Positions 1-7,839 of a DNA stretch of 34,251 bases are shown piece after piece; the stretch's first letter is position 1, and every line of letters starts with the position of its first letter. The position numbers were made by a program, and so were the translations under genes. The notes beneath the pieces were generated by a model. That model saw nothing but the letters and a program-made list of their open reading frames with translations. It did no database searches and was not told the DNA's origin. Source of the DNA: Bacteroidales bacterium UBA3810. GTDB lineage: Bacteria; Bacteroidota; Bacteroidia; Bacteroidales; Paludibacteraceae. The stretch spans positions 53,457-87,707 of the forward strand of contig DFEE01000017.1 in assembly GCA_002368645.1 (NCBI GenBank), in the 5' to 3' direction.

Positions 1-24
1 CTCTACCAACTGAGCCACAGTGGC
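1..24 (-). tRNA. tRNA gene, 5' part only (cut by window edge)
   Basis: Read on the minus strand, this stretch gives a seven-base acceptor 5' strand (GCCACTG), then TG, then the D-stem and loop GCTCAGTTGGTAGAG, which are hallmarks of a tRNA 5' half. The anticodon lies beyond the left edge, so the amino acid cannot be named. A well-formed minus-strand promoter lies just upstream (48-79). Confidence 0.85.
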
Positions 25-47
25 AGGACTCTTTTAGAAAAAGCGTG

Positions 48-79
48 CAAAAGTAGTACTTTTTTTTGAATTGTGCAAA
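48..79 (-). promoter_or_regulatory. Bacteroidota sigma-A promoter for the left-edge tRNA
   Basis: On the minus strand TTTG (76-79) is followed after exactly 20 bases by TACTTTTG (48-55). This matches the -33/-7 pattern of Bacteroidota housekeeping promoters. It lies about 24 bases before the tRNA 5' end and is divergent from the promoter of the plug gene. Confidence 0.75.
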
Positions 80-93
80 TTTTTTTGAAATAT

Positions 94-125
94 TTTGCAT
101 ATTCGGTACAATTTTTGTACTTTTG
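94..125 (+). promoter_or_regulatory. Promoter of the T9SS plug-like gene
   Basis: TTTG (94-97), 20 bases, TACTTTTG (118-125). The chosen ATG is at 134, only 8 bases after the -7 box, so the transcript should have almost no 5' leader. Confidence 0.7.
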
Positions 126-133
126 CAAATGAA

Positions 134-1420
134 ATGCGCAAAATAATTACTATACTTATCGTTTTTGGCACCTTAGTGCCGTTCCGTTTAATGGCGAATA
201 GTCGGATAGTGGGTGAGAATATCCGGACTCTTCGTAGTCGTTATATGTCAAATGTGTCGAAAGATCATACGGCTCAAGTATTGTCGCGACCCTACCTCGT
301 ACTACGAGATGGCGTTGCGGATAATACGGATGAAGAGAATATGATTGAGTTTAGTTTCGATGAACTTAGTCATGAGTTGCACCTATATAGTTATACCATT
401 CATCAATTGAATGCAGATGGCAGTCGTAGCGATATGCTGTCGAGTGAGTACCTGAGAGGTTTCAGCCGCTGTGATATAACGGACTATACTTATTCCACGA
501 ATACCCAACAAGATTATACGCATTATAGTTTTCATATACCCAATGAGGATATGACTATTACGGCTTCGGGGCGTTACGAAGTAGTGGTATATGAAGACGG
601 GGATGAGAATAATATAGTTTTGGTAACAGAGTTTTATGTTGTATCTCCTGAAGTCCAAGTTCGTGCCAAAGTATCGCCGAATACTTCAATAGAGTTATCC
701 GGCCGTTATCAGCAGTTGGATATATCGGTGACGGATGTCCAAGGGCAGAGTAGGAATATGAGTGATGAGTATTTCATCGTAGTAACGCAAAATGGCCGCG
801 AGGATAATCAGGTTTATCGACCTCAACCATCCATTGTGTCGTCCAATAAACTCAGTTGGCAAAACAATAAAGCTCTTATTTTTGAGGGAGGAAATGAGTA
901 TCGCCATTTTGACACATACTCAACCTATATTGCAGGCTATAATGTGAACCGGATTACGTATTCGGAGGGTGAATATCATGCTATATTAGAGCCGGATGGC
1001 CTACGGAAAGGAAACTATATGCACGAGTATGACAATGATGGTCAGTTTGTGGTGAACGCCGAGCGAGTATTATACGATTCGGATACCGAAGGGGAGTACA
1101 TGTGGGTACATTGGGTATTGAATGTAGATAAACCTTTCTTAAATCCGGTATATATAGTAGGTGACCTTTTCGGGAATAATTTGGATGCCGGTACAAGGAT
1201 GCTCTATAACGCTGACGAGAAGTGCTATTACTTCTCTGCATTTCTGAAGCAAGGTGGATATAATTATATATACGCCTTACCGACGAGCGGCAGGCGTATA
1301 TCTTTAGAGGAAACCGAAGGTTCTTATTGGCAGACTCAGAATGAGTACCGCATTTATGTATATCGTCGCCCCTTCGGCTCACGTTCCGATGAGTTAGTGG
1401 GACTATATGTCATCATCTGA
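134..1420 (+). CDS. Type IX secretion system plug-like protein (DUF5103 family)
   Basis: The protein has 428 residues. It starts with a signal peptide (about residues 1-22, MRKIITILIVFG...), then a conserved N-terminal domain. That domain carries the family's run of signatures: IEFSFDEL, a tyrosine-rich strand, SEYLRGF, ITDYTYSTNTQQDYTHY, PNEDM and VVVYEDGDENN. These resemble the DUF5103/T9SS_plug family. In T9SS, the Plug protein closes the periplasmic side of the outer-membrane SprA/Sov channel when the PorV shuttle is not bound. I chose ATG 134 over the upstream TTG at 95 because it gives a clean signal peptide and lies after the promoter. The stop overlaps the convergent wzc gene by 18 bp. 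The family call rests on motif recall, not a search. Confidence 0.8.
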   Translation: MRKIITILIVFGTLVPFRLMANSRIVGENIRTLRSRYMSNVSKDHTAQVLSRPYLVLRDGVADNTDEENMIEFSFDELSHELHLYSYTIHQLNADGSRSDMLSSEYLRGFSRCDITDYTYSTNTQQDYTHYSFHIPNEDMTITASGRYEVVVYEDGDENNIVLVTEFYVVSPEVQVRAKVSPNTSIELSGRYQQLDISVTDVQGQSRNMSDEYFIVVTQNGREDNQVYRPQPSIVSSNKLSWQNNKALIFEGGNEYRHFDTYSTYIAGYNVNRITYSEGEYHAILEPDGLRKGNYMHEYDNDGQFVVNAERVLYDSDTEGEYMWVHWVLNVDKPFLNPVYIVGDLFGNNLDAGTRMLYNADEKCYYFSAFLKQGGYNYIYALPTSGRRISLEETEGSYWQTQNEYRIYVYRRPFGSRSDELVGLYVII

Positions 1421-3952
1421 GTAGTAATTATAGCTATTTTTGTCGGCTTTGTGGAAGAGCTTGGAGTAGTACTTAGAATACCGATATCGTAAGCCGGTTT
1501 TCTTTTTCCCATATCCATATCCGTAACCATATGAGCGTCCATAGCCATATTTGCCATATCCATAACCATATCCGTAACCATAACCATATCCATATCCGGA
1601 TGAGCCCTCGGTCGGTGTGTCAGAGAGGATAAGACGGATTTTCTCAGGATTCTCAGAGACTTCCTCCACTTGCTCTAAGGTTTGTTTGCAGAAAGACTTG
1701 TTGGTCTGCATGCAGCGGATGACAAAGAGTCCGATATCCGCCATTTCGAGCAAGGGATAGGCATCCGGCACTAAGCCGATAGGCGATGTATCTACGATAA
1801 TAAAGTCATATCGTTTACGCATTTCATTCATGAATTCTGTAAGTTTGTCGGAGTGGATTAATTCGCCCGGATTAGGCGGAATCGTTCCGGCTCTTACGAT
1901 ATCAAAATCAAATGGTGTTTCTGTGGCAAAAATGTCTTCCATTTTGCAGTCACCAATCAGGTAGTTTGTTAAGCCCATTCCGGACTCAATACCGAGTTTA
2001 GTATGGATATTGGGTTTACGAATATCCATATCAATGAGTAGCGTTTTGCTGCCACCGGAGGCATAAAGTGCTGCCATGTTGGTGGATACAAAAGTTTTAC
2101 CATCGCCAGACTCAGTGGACGTTACGGCAATAAGCATATTGCTTTTACGCTTAGCGACAAACTCTATACGGGTTCGGATTGCTCGTAGAAGTTCGGCATA
2201 GGATGAGCGGGGGTGCGTCTTGACCAAAGTCGGGTTCTGCGACTTGGCGTGGCGTAAAATACCAATGAGTTTAAAGCGTTTAGAGAGTTTCTCTACATCC
2301 TTAGGGGTACGGACCTTATTGTTGAGAAGCTCTGATATAACGACAAGCACCAATGGGATGAGCAAGCCAAGCAATATGCAGGTCATAAAAGTGGACTTAC
2401 GGTCATCGGAGTTGACGGTATAAATGGTACGAGCCTTATCCAGAATGGTGTTATCGGGGGTGTTAGAGGCTTTTTGGATTTCAGCTTCTGCCCGTTTCTG
2501 CAAGAAGAACGTGTAATAGTTATCGTCAATGCGGTAATTACGCTCAATAGCTACCATTTGGAGTTCTTTAGAAGGAAGCTTTTGGATTTCACGTTCTACT
2601 TCTTGATAACGTCTTTGTAAATCTTGTTTCTCTATTTCGAGGGATGCTCTCATCGAAGAGACTACCTCAGCAATAGTTTGTTTAACATTATCAATATCCT
2701 TGGTGAATTTCGCATAATAAACATTTTTCTCGGTAAGTTCACCACGCTGAACACGCAGGTCATTAAGTTGGTGTACCAATGTCAAGAGCATAGGTTCCTC
2801 AATGCCGAGGGATGAAGGGGCAATCACGGCACCGGACTCCATATTAGTTTGGATGTAGTTGGTGATGTAATCGAAATAGGTCTCTCTCAGACGGAGCGTC
2901 ATAGCTTGCTGGTCATACTCGCTAAGGCGTGACATAAGTTGTCCTGCGTATGAGGAGACGTCGGTAAATTTATTTACCTGCCTGAACTCAGTCATAGCGC
3001 CTTCACTGACTGCCAGCGAGGACTGGAGTGATTCAAGCTGTTGGTTGATAAATTTGATAGAATTCTCGGCGACCTCGTTTTTTTGTTCAAGGTTCTGCTG
3101 TAGGAAGACCTCACAGAGTTTATCGAGAAATTCGCAGTCGCGGGTAGGGGTCTCGGATTGGAGCGAGATTGCAAGAATAGTAGAACCCTGAGAAACGAAG
3201 TGGGTTTGCAATGCTCCCATAAACTCGTTAGCAAGACCATCCTTTGAACGGAATTTCAGGTAAATACGTCCTGATGTCATCATTCGCTCAGCAGACGCCG
3301 GCATAATAGTTATGTCAAAGTACTGGTTAACCAGTCGCTCACCATAATTAGCATGAACCGAAAATGGATTATCTTCGTCAGTGGTGCCAATCAGCATAGA
3401 ACCATCGGGCTGGAAATCCACCTCGAAGGTCATTCCTTTAGCGATATTGCTAAAGTCGTGTAACTCCACTAAAATGGGCGTATCGTGGTACAGGTTACGG
3501 GTTTTAAACCGTCCCATATTGTAGTACTCGACTTGTAGGAACGGAATGGAATCAACGACGCGCCGCATCAAGTCATATGATTTGAGGATAAATAGTTGGT
3601 TCTCCGTGTTCTTATATCCGGCATCAACGCCAAATCCCTGCATCAGTGCAGTACCTTGTCCATAGCCAAAGCCGTTTTCCTTGATGATGACAGTTGCTTG
3701 GCTGTAGTAAGTAGGCATCCACTTTCGGTTCTTGAGGATAGCAGCCCCAAAGGCAATGATAAGGGCAATGAGAAATAGATACCAGTAATTCAAGATTCGT
3801 ACCACCCACTCCATGATGTTGAAGTCCATACCCTCGTCGTCATCATCTTGCTGCATAGGCGGTTGGGGGGTGTACTGTGTGTTAGCGTACTGTGCGTTTT
3901 CTCGCGCAGCGTAAGGTCCGTAATACGGATTAGTATGAATATTATCTGCCAT
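1403..3952 (-). CDS. wzc: Wzc-type polysaccharide co-polymerase / BY-family tyrosine autokinase
   Basis: The inner-membrane protein of 849 residues controls polymerisation and export of an extracellular or O-antigen-like polysaccharide. In order: a hydrophilic N-terminus; TM1 (about 54-74) leading into a Wzz domain; a long periplasmic coiled-coil/GNVR part; TM2 (about 525-546); and a cytoplasmic BY-kinase domain with Walker A STESGDGKT (about 608-617), Walker A' LLIDMDIRKPN and Walker B FIIVDTSP. The C-terminal tail is a tyrosine cluster with runs of Tyr-Gly (about 786-815) and 20 tyrosines in the last 67 residues, the expected autophosphorylation region. It is the last gene of the export operon, 2 bp after a Wza-like gene. 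No Wzb or PHP phosphatase is present in the window. Confidence 0.93.
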   Translation of the reverse strand: MADNIHTNPYYGPYAARENAQYANTQYTPQPPMQQDDDDEGMDFNIMEWVVRILNYWYLFLIALIIAFGAAILKNRKWMPTYYSQATVIIKENGFGYGQGTALMQGFGVDAGYKNTENQLFILKSYDLMRRVVDSIPFLQVEYYNMGRFKTRNLYHDTPILVELHDFSNIAKGMTFEVDFQPDGSMLIGTTDEDNPFSVHANYGERLVNQYFDITIMPASAERMMTSGRIYLKFRSKDGLANEFMGALQTHFVSQGSTILAISLQSETPTRDCEFLDKLCEVFLQQNLEQKNEVAENSIKFINQQLESLQSSLAVSEGAMTEFRQVNKFTDVSSYAGQLMSRLSEYDQQAMTLRLRETYFDYITNYIQTNMESGAVIAPSSLGIEEPMLLTLVHQLNDLRVQRGELTEKNVYYAKFTKDIDNVKQTIAEVVSSMRASLEIEKQDLQRRYQEVEREIQKLPSKELQMVAIERNYRIDDNYYTFFLQKRAEAEIQKASNTPDNTILDKARTIYTVNSDDRKSTFMTCILLGLLIPLVLVVISELLNNKVRTPKDVEKLSKRFKLIGILRHAKSQNPTLVKTHPRSSYAELLRAIRTRIEFVAKRKSNMLIAVTSTESGDGKTFVSTNMAALYASGGSKTLLIDMDIRKPNIHTKLGIESGMGLTNYLIGDCKMEDIFATETPFDFDIVRAGTIPPNPGELIHSDKLTEFMNEMRKRYDFIIVDTSPIGLVPDAYPLLEMADIGLFVIRCMQTNKSFCKQTLEQVEEVSENPEKIRLILSDTPTEGSSGYGYGYGYGYGYGYGKYGYGRSYGYGYGYGKKKTGLRYRYSKYYSKLFHKADKNSYNYYSDDDI
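1503..1602 (-). repeat. Hexanucleotide-type Tyr-Gly coding repeat in the wzc tail
   Basis: The minus strand carries about 13 copies of a six-base unit, TAT/TAC followed by GGN, in blocks of seven, two and four separated by Lys and Arg-Ser codons. Each unit encodes Tyr-Gly. Gain or loss of a unit keeps the reading frame, so the array could change tail length without breaking the gene. Confidence 0.85.
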
Positions 3953-3954
3953 CT

Positions 3955-4770
3955 TTATTGATTAGAATTAGTCGTTTTAACTCTGTCCGCAATAGTGATT
4001 GCATAATTGACAACCGAAACTAACAGCGATACCGATGAGGTGATGAGTCCGAGCACGCCGGCATAGGACTCTACGCGCACGAAACTTGATTTGGTACGTG
4101 CTACATAAATGACATCATTCGGTTGAATATAGTAGTATTTGGAGTCTATAATGGTGTTGGTGCGGATATCAAACTCCAGCACTTCCGGTTCTGCGTCACC
4201 ATTAGGACGGATGATGCGGACATGCCGCCTGTCACCGCTGTTCATTAAGTCGCCGGTCATGGCGAGTGCCTCAAAGATATTGAGTTTCTCCTTATATATA
4301 TAATATTCTCCGGAGTGAATATCACCAATAACGGTAAAGGTCTTATTATAAAGTGCAACCTTAACAGAGGCGTCGGGAATAAGTTCCCTAAAGCGCGCCT
4401 CGATAGTATCTTGGGCTTCCTCAACGGTCAGACCCTCAACATGAATCGGTTTCATGTAGGGTAGGTCAATGGTACCGTCTTTATAGACTATGTATGAGTT
4501 GGCGTATTGAGAGGAACCATAATTGCTACCATTGCCTTGATTGAGGATTTTACCCAAGTTGGCATCTTGGGTAATGAGGCGATAGACCAACTCGTCATTG
4601 ACATGGATACGGTATGGCTGTATGGTCGAATCCTTCTCATAGACAGGGAGTTGCTTATTGTCTTTAGGGTCTTGGAGTAATCCAATGACTTTATGTCCGT
4701 AGCATCCGGACAGCATCACACTCGTCAGCACGAGCATGAGGATATGAGCGATATTCTTATTTCGTGACAT
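3955..4770 (-). CDS. Wza-like polysaccharide export lipoprotein (second copy)
   Basis: The 271-residue protein has a lipoprotein signal ending at LSGC (lipid-modified Cys about residue 23). A polysaccharide-export domain follows (YRIHVNDELVYRL... DGTIDLPYMKPIHVEGLTVEEAQ), then an SLBB-like domain (FTVIGDIHSGEYYIYKEKLNIFEALAMTGD...). It ends with a hydrophobic segment, VLGLITSSVSLLVSVVNYAI. Wza-family proteins form the periplasmic and outer-membrane export channel that works with Wzc. The start overlaps the upstream paralogue by 14 bp, and wzc begins 2 bp downstream, so translation is probably coupled. The protein is shorter than enterobacterial Wza, as is common in Bacteroidota. Confidence 0.88.
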   Translation of the reverse strand: MSRNKNIAHILMLVLTSVMLSGCYGHKVIGLLQDPKDNKQLPVYEKDSTIQPYRIHVNDELVYRLITQDANLGKILNQGNGSNYGSSQYANSYIVYKDGTIDLPYMKPIHVEGLTVEEAQDTIEARFRELIPDASVKVALYNKTFTVIGDIHSGEYYIYKEKLNIFEALAMTGDLMNSGDRRHVRIIRPNGDAEPEVLEFDIRTNTIIDSKYYYIQPNDVIYVARTKSSFVRVESYAGVLGLITSSVSLLVSVVNYAITIADRVKTTNSNQ

Positions 4771-5596
4771 AACGGCGGATAGTTTCTTCTAATGTGTAAA
4801 TAAATACTCCAAACGAAATGGTTGTCGCGACAACGGAGACTGCGGTAGCGGCATTGCTGATACCGAATGTCTTGCCGGGCATTTCTCTGACGTAGAGAAT
4901 ATCGTTGGGTTGGATATAATAGAACTCGGAGTTAATAATATCCTCGGAGCGTAGGTCAAACTCCCGAATAGTTGTCTTTCCATCTATATCTCTGATAATC
5001 TTGACTCTTGACCGGTCGGAGAAGTTCTGCAGATTCCCCATTTCGGCGAGTGCCTCAAAGATAGTGAGTTTTTCTTTACGAATAGGGAAGCGTCCTGACC
5101 TAACGCCAATGAGGGAGAATGTGCGTTGAACGACATTGACTTCAACGGAGATGGTGGAGTAGCCCGGAATTTCCTTGAGAAGGGTCCCTAATTGGCGTTC
5201 CATCTCTCGTTTGCACTCCCTGGTAGTCAGACCGGATACATTGATTTTGCCCAGTGTCGGGAAGTTGATATTACCCTCTTTGTCCACCAAATAGGAATAA
5301 AGGTCGGCTGTAGATTGTCCATTGACATTGCCGGCCTGTTGCAGGTAGTTATTGCGGCTCGAACCGGCATTGTACATGCTCATGATTTTTTCGTCAAGAG
5401 AATAGACATAGATGTACAGTCTGTCGCCCGGACGCAAGATATATTCCTCAAAGTCCAGTGTGTCGGCATAGTGTGGAATAGTCTTGCCGTCGGCTTTCTG
5501 CATGTAATTGACTTTCTTGCTGGTAACGCAAGAAGTCATTGCTCCAAAAGCAATCATGAGCAGCAGAAGAGGCAGTAATTTTCGGATATTGCACAT
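4757..5596 (-). CDS. Wza-like polysaccharide export lipoprotein (first copy)
   Basis: The 279-residue protein has a lipoprotein signal ending at MTSC (Cys about residue 23). Its poly-export domain contains YILRPGDRLYIYVYS and DKEGNINFPTLGKINVSGLTTRE. The SLBB-like part contains FSLIGVRSGRFPIRKEKLTIFEALAEMGN and FYYIQPNDILYV. A hydrophobic C-terminal segment (about 247-268) may be a membrane anchor. It is a paralogue of the next gene, with the same domain order and the shared FYYIQPND/YYYIQPND motif. It lies 11 bp after the dehydrogenase gene in the same operon. The likely role is the outer-membrane or periplasmic export conduit partnered with Wzc. Confidence 0.88.
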   Translation of the reverse strand: MCNIRKLLPLLLLMIAFGAMTSCVTSKKVNYMQKADGKTIPHYADTLDFEEYILRPGDRLYIYVYSLDEKIMSMYNAGSSRNNYLQQAGNVNGQSTADLYSYLVDKEGNINFPTLGKINVSGLTTRECKREMERQLGTLLKEIPGYSTISVEVNVVQRTFSLIGVRSGRFPIRKEKLTIFEALAEMGNLQNFSDRSRVKIIRDIDGKTTIREFDLRSEDIINSEFYYIQPNDILYVREMPGKTFGISNAATAVSVVATTISFGVFIYTLEETIRRYVTK

Positions 5597-5607
5597 AGTA
5601 GATAATA

Positions 5608-6585
5608 TTAGCGTTTTTCGTCCCAGCCAAATGGGTGTTTAGCGAGCGGAAGTTTAGCGAGGGGGTGATAATCACCGACAAGTCCGATGGGTGTAGAACG
5701 GCGGATTTCGGAGACAATCTCAATGCATGGCCGTGCTTCAGAGATTCGGAAGCCTTTGCCGCTGAGGATTTGTCGGTAGGACTCGGTATGCAGTTCGGTG
5801 AAGCCTTGTGAGAACTCAAACTCTTCTCCGTCAATGGATAAGGTTCGGTACGTCTTTTTCTCACCTTGAACGGCATTGGGTGGGAGACATTCGGAGTTGA
5901 TGGATAGGAAGTAGCGCACACGCGCCTGCTTAAGTTCCAGATAGCCTGCTACACGGTCAAAGGACATCACATGTACGATATTCTTCTGAACCGGTCCGAA
6001 CACCCATTGAAGCATGTCGTAGAAATGCACACCGATGTTAGTCGCTATACCGCCGGACTTATGGACATCGCCTTTCCAAGACGCATAATACCATTTGCCG
6101 CGCGAGGTGATATAGGTCAAATCAACATCATAGATTTTGTCCTTCGGTCCTGCTTCTACTTTCTGCTTAAGGGCGGCTATTTTGTCATGCAAACGGAGTT
6201 GCAGAATGGTGTAGGCCTGATGCCCCGTTTCGGCTTCCAAGTCCACCAAGTTGTCGATGTTGTATGGGTTGAGTGTTAAAGGCTTTTCGCAAATGACATT
6301 GGTGCCTAATCGCAAGCCATAGCGTATAAACGCATCGTGTGTGTAGTTCGGCGTACAGATGGAGAGCCAATGTAGCGGGTTAGCTGTGCGCATTTGTTTG
6401 GAACAAAACCGGTCAAACTGCTCATTTTCTGTAAAGAATGAGCAATCCGGGAAGGACGAATCCAAACGACCTACGGAGTCGAACTTGTCATAGGCTACCA
6501 TAAGGTTATTGCCGGTATCGGCGATGGCTTTTATATGTCTCGGAGCAATATATCCGGCTGCTCCGATGAGGGCAAAGTTGTACAT
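5608..6585 (-). CDS. wlbA: WlbA/WbpB-type UDP-N-acetyl-2-amino-2-deoxyglucuronate dehydrogenase (Gfo/Idh/MocA family)
   Basis: The 325-residue protein has an N-terminal Rossmann fold (FALIGAAGYIAPRHIKAI), the NICEKPLTLN motif with catalytic Lys101, and a C-terminal Gfo/Idh domain with KSGGIATNIGVHFYDML (Asn183, His187). The block YTILQLRLHDKIAALK...YDVDLTYITSRGKWYYASWKGD...SGGIATNIGVHFYDM is characteristic of WlbA/WbpB. Those enzymes oxidise C3 of UDP-GlcNAcA with NAD+ on the route to UDP-2,3-diacetamido-2,3-dideoxy uronic acids. The usual aminotransferase, acetyltransferase and epimerase partners are not in the window. Its place before wza and wzc suggests the exported polymer contains such a sugar. 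The family call is strong; the exact substrate is inferred. Confidence 0.85.
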   Translation of the reverse strand: MYNFALIGAAGYIAPRHIKAIADTGNNLMVAYDKFDSVGRLDSSFPDCSFFTENEQFDRFCSKQMRTANPLHWLSICTPNYTHDAFIRYGLRLGTNVICEKPLTLNPYNIDNLVDLEAETGHQAYTILQLRLHDKIAALKQKVEAGPKDKIYDVDLTYITSRGKWYYASWKGDVHKSGGIATNIGVHFYDMLQWVFGPVQKNIVHVMSFDRVAGYLELKQARVRYFLSINSECLPPNAVQGEKKTYRTLSIDGEEFEFSQGFTELHTESYRQILSGKGFRISEARPCIEIVSEIRRSTPIGLVGDYHPLAKLPLAKHPFGWDEKR

Positions 6586-6591
6586 ATCTAT

Positions 6592-7839
6592 TTATTTAGC
6601 GAAATGTTTCTTAAAATCTTCCCAGTTGTAATAGACGCCATTAGGCCCGTCAACGGGCTTGAGGTCTAATAGTTGCCGCTCCGTTTCATTATAGAGTACC
6701 TTGAAGAGAATAGCGGGGTCATTCTTTTTGCGGTAGAAGATGAATTGGATATTCGATGCCATGGGGACATTGGTCCAACCATACCAACGATGTTCAATAT
6801 CTTCCGGTGCGAGTTTTTCTCCAACACCGCTGACATTCAGCGCGGCAGAGAGTGCCAATAGGTGCACATCATGCCCAAAGCGCAAATCGGCTTCCGTCTC
6901 GTTCTGCTTGATTGCCATGTCGGCTTTAGCGATTATATCCTTAATGAGCAATTGAACGGTCGGTTGACGACGCTCGTAAAAGCCCGGGATGCGGATAAAC
7001 GGTATGGATAGGTCATATGTCAAACGCATCATCTGGCGGTATAAAGATTCATCCGAGAGGTAATCAAACGGGTTCATCGCTATATCAAAGTCCTCCGCTA
7101 CATTGAAGGTATAGTAGATGGCTTTTTCCTGCCGCTCACTTAGTTCGATAGGCTCTTTAAAGAGTTTCTTAGATGTCTCTTTAGGATTAGCCGGAAACTG
7201 CTCCATCATTTTAGTGATACATTCGTGCATGTCTTTGTCGTCCACTTCTCCGGCACATGCGATGTATTTCTGCAATGTTTCGCCGCAGTCAAAATTGAAT
7301 GTTGTAGCGGGTTGAAGTGCCGTAAGGGCATTGGTAAACGCGCACATGGATATGATGGAGCGCTGAATGGTCGAGGAGATGGCATTGATAGTAAGGTCGC
7401 GCTGGAAGACCGGCGTAAAGCGTCGGTACATCCTCTGCGCGAGTAGGGCATGCTCTCTTTCCCCTTTGTCTGTCAATCGTCCGTCCATGCCGTCATAGGC
7501 TTTTAGGATAGCCTGTGCATAGGTAAGCAGGGACTCACCGGCGGGGGTGAGATTCTCCTTTTGCTGCTGTTCTTGCAATAAGTCAATAACCATACGATAG
7601 TCTTTATCTCCCCAATTAGAGCGGGAACCATGACGACCATAATGGCTAATATAAAAAGGTGTATAGCCCTTTGGTGCCGGGGTGTCATGCAGTTGTGAGG
7701 GTAGGTTAAATTCGTAACCGTGCATGCAGACTCCAGCGCGAGTCGGGTCGGTGATAATCGTTTTCCATAATGCGTCGTCAAAGGCATATAGTCCCAAAGT
7801 GACGATAAGGAGCAAGTGAGTAATAATCAGTTTTCTCAT
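6592..7839 (-). CDS. Histidine-phosphatase superfamily protein, MINPP-like
   Basis: The 415-residue protein has a signal peptide (MRKLIITHLLLIVTLGLYA) and is probably periplasmic. The clade-2 histidine phosphatase motif SHYGRHGSRS is at residues 65-74 (nucleophile His70), and the distal proton-donor motif GHD is near residue 320. The fold and length fit bacterial multiple inositol-polyphosphate phosphatases, which remove phosphate from phytate. The substrate here is inferred. The start was set at 7839, because its ATG overlaps the rlmN stop as ATGA; an upstream in-frame ATG at 7869 would lengthen the overlap and spoil the signal peptide. It lies 6 bp before wlbA. Confidence 0.82.
   Translation of the reverse strand: MRKLIITHLLLIVTLGLYAFDDALWKTIITDPTRAGVCMHGYEFNLPSQLHDTPAPKGYTPFYISHYGRHGSRSNWGDKDYRMVIDLLQEQQQKENLTPAGESLLTYAQAILKAYDGMDGRLTDKGEREHALLAQRMYRRFTPVFQRDLTINAISSTIQRSIISMCAFTNALTALQPATTFNFDCGETLQKYIACAGEVDDKDMHECITKMMEQFPANPKETSKKLFKEPIELSERQEKAIYYTFNVAEDFDIAMNPFDYLSDESLYRQMMRLTYDLSIPFIRIPGFYERRQPTVQLLIKDIIAKADMAIKQNETEADLRFGHDVHLLALSAALNVSGVGEKLAPEDIEHRWYGWTNVPMASNIQFIFYRKKNDPAILFKVLYNETERQLLDLKPVDGPNGVYYNWEDFKKHFAK

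Noticed and set aside
1354..1593. Met/Asp-rich open frame (minus strand) over the wzc tail
   Set aside because: It is the shadow of the Tyr-Gly repeat in another frame; the wzc frame has full domain support.
5608..6585. Generic myo-inositol dehydrogenase
   Set aside because: The LQLRLH and SRGKWYYASWKGD...SGGIATNIGVH blocks are those of WlbA/WbpB-type UDP-sugar dehydrogenases.
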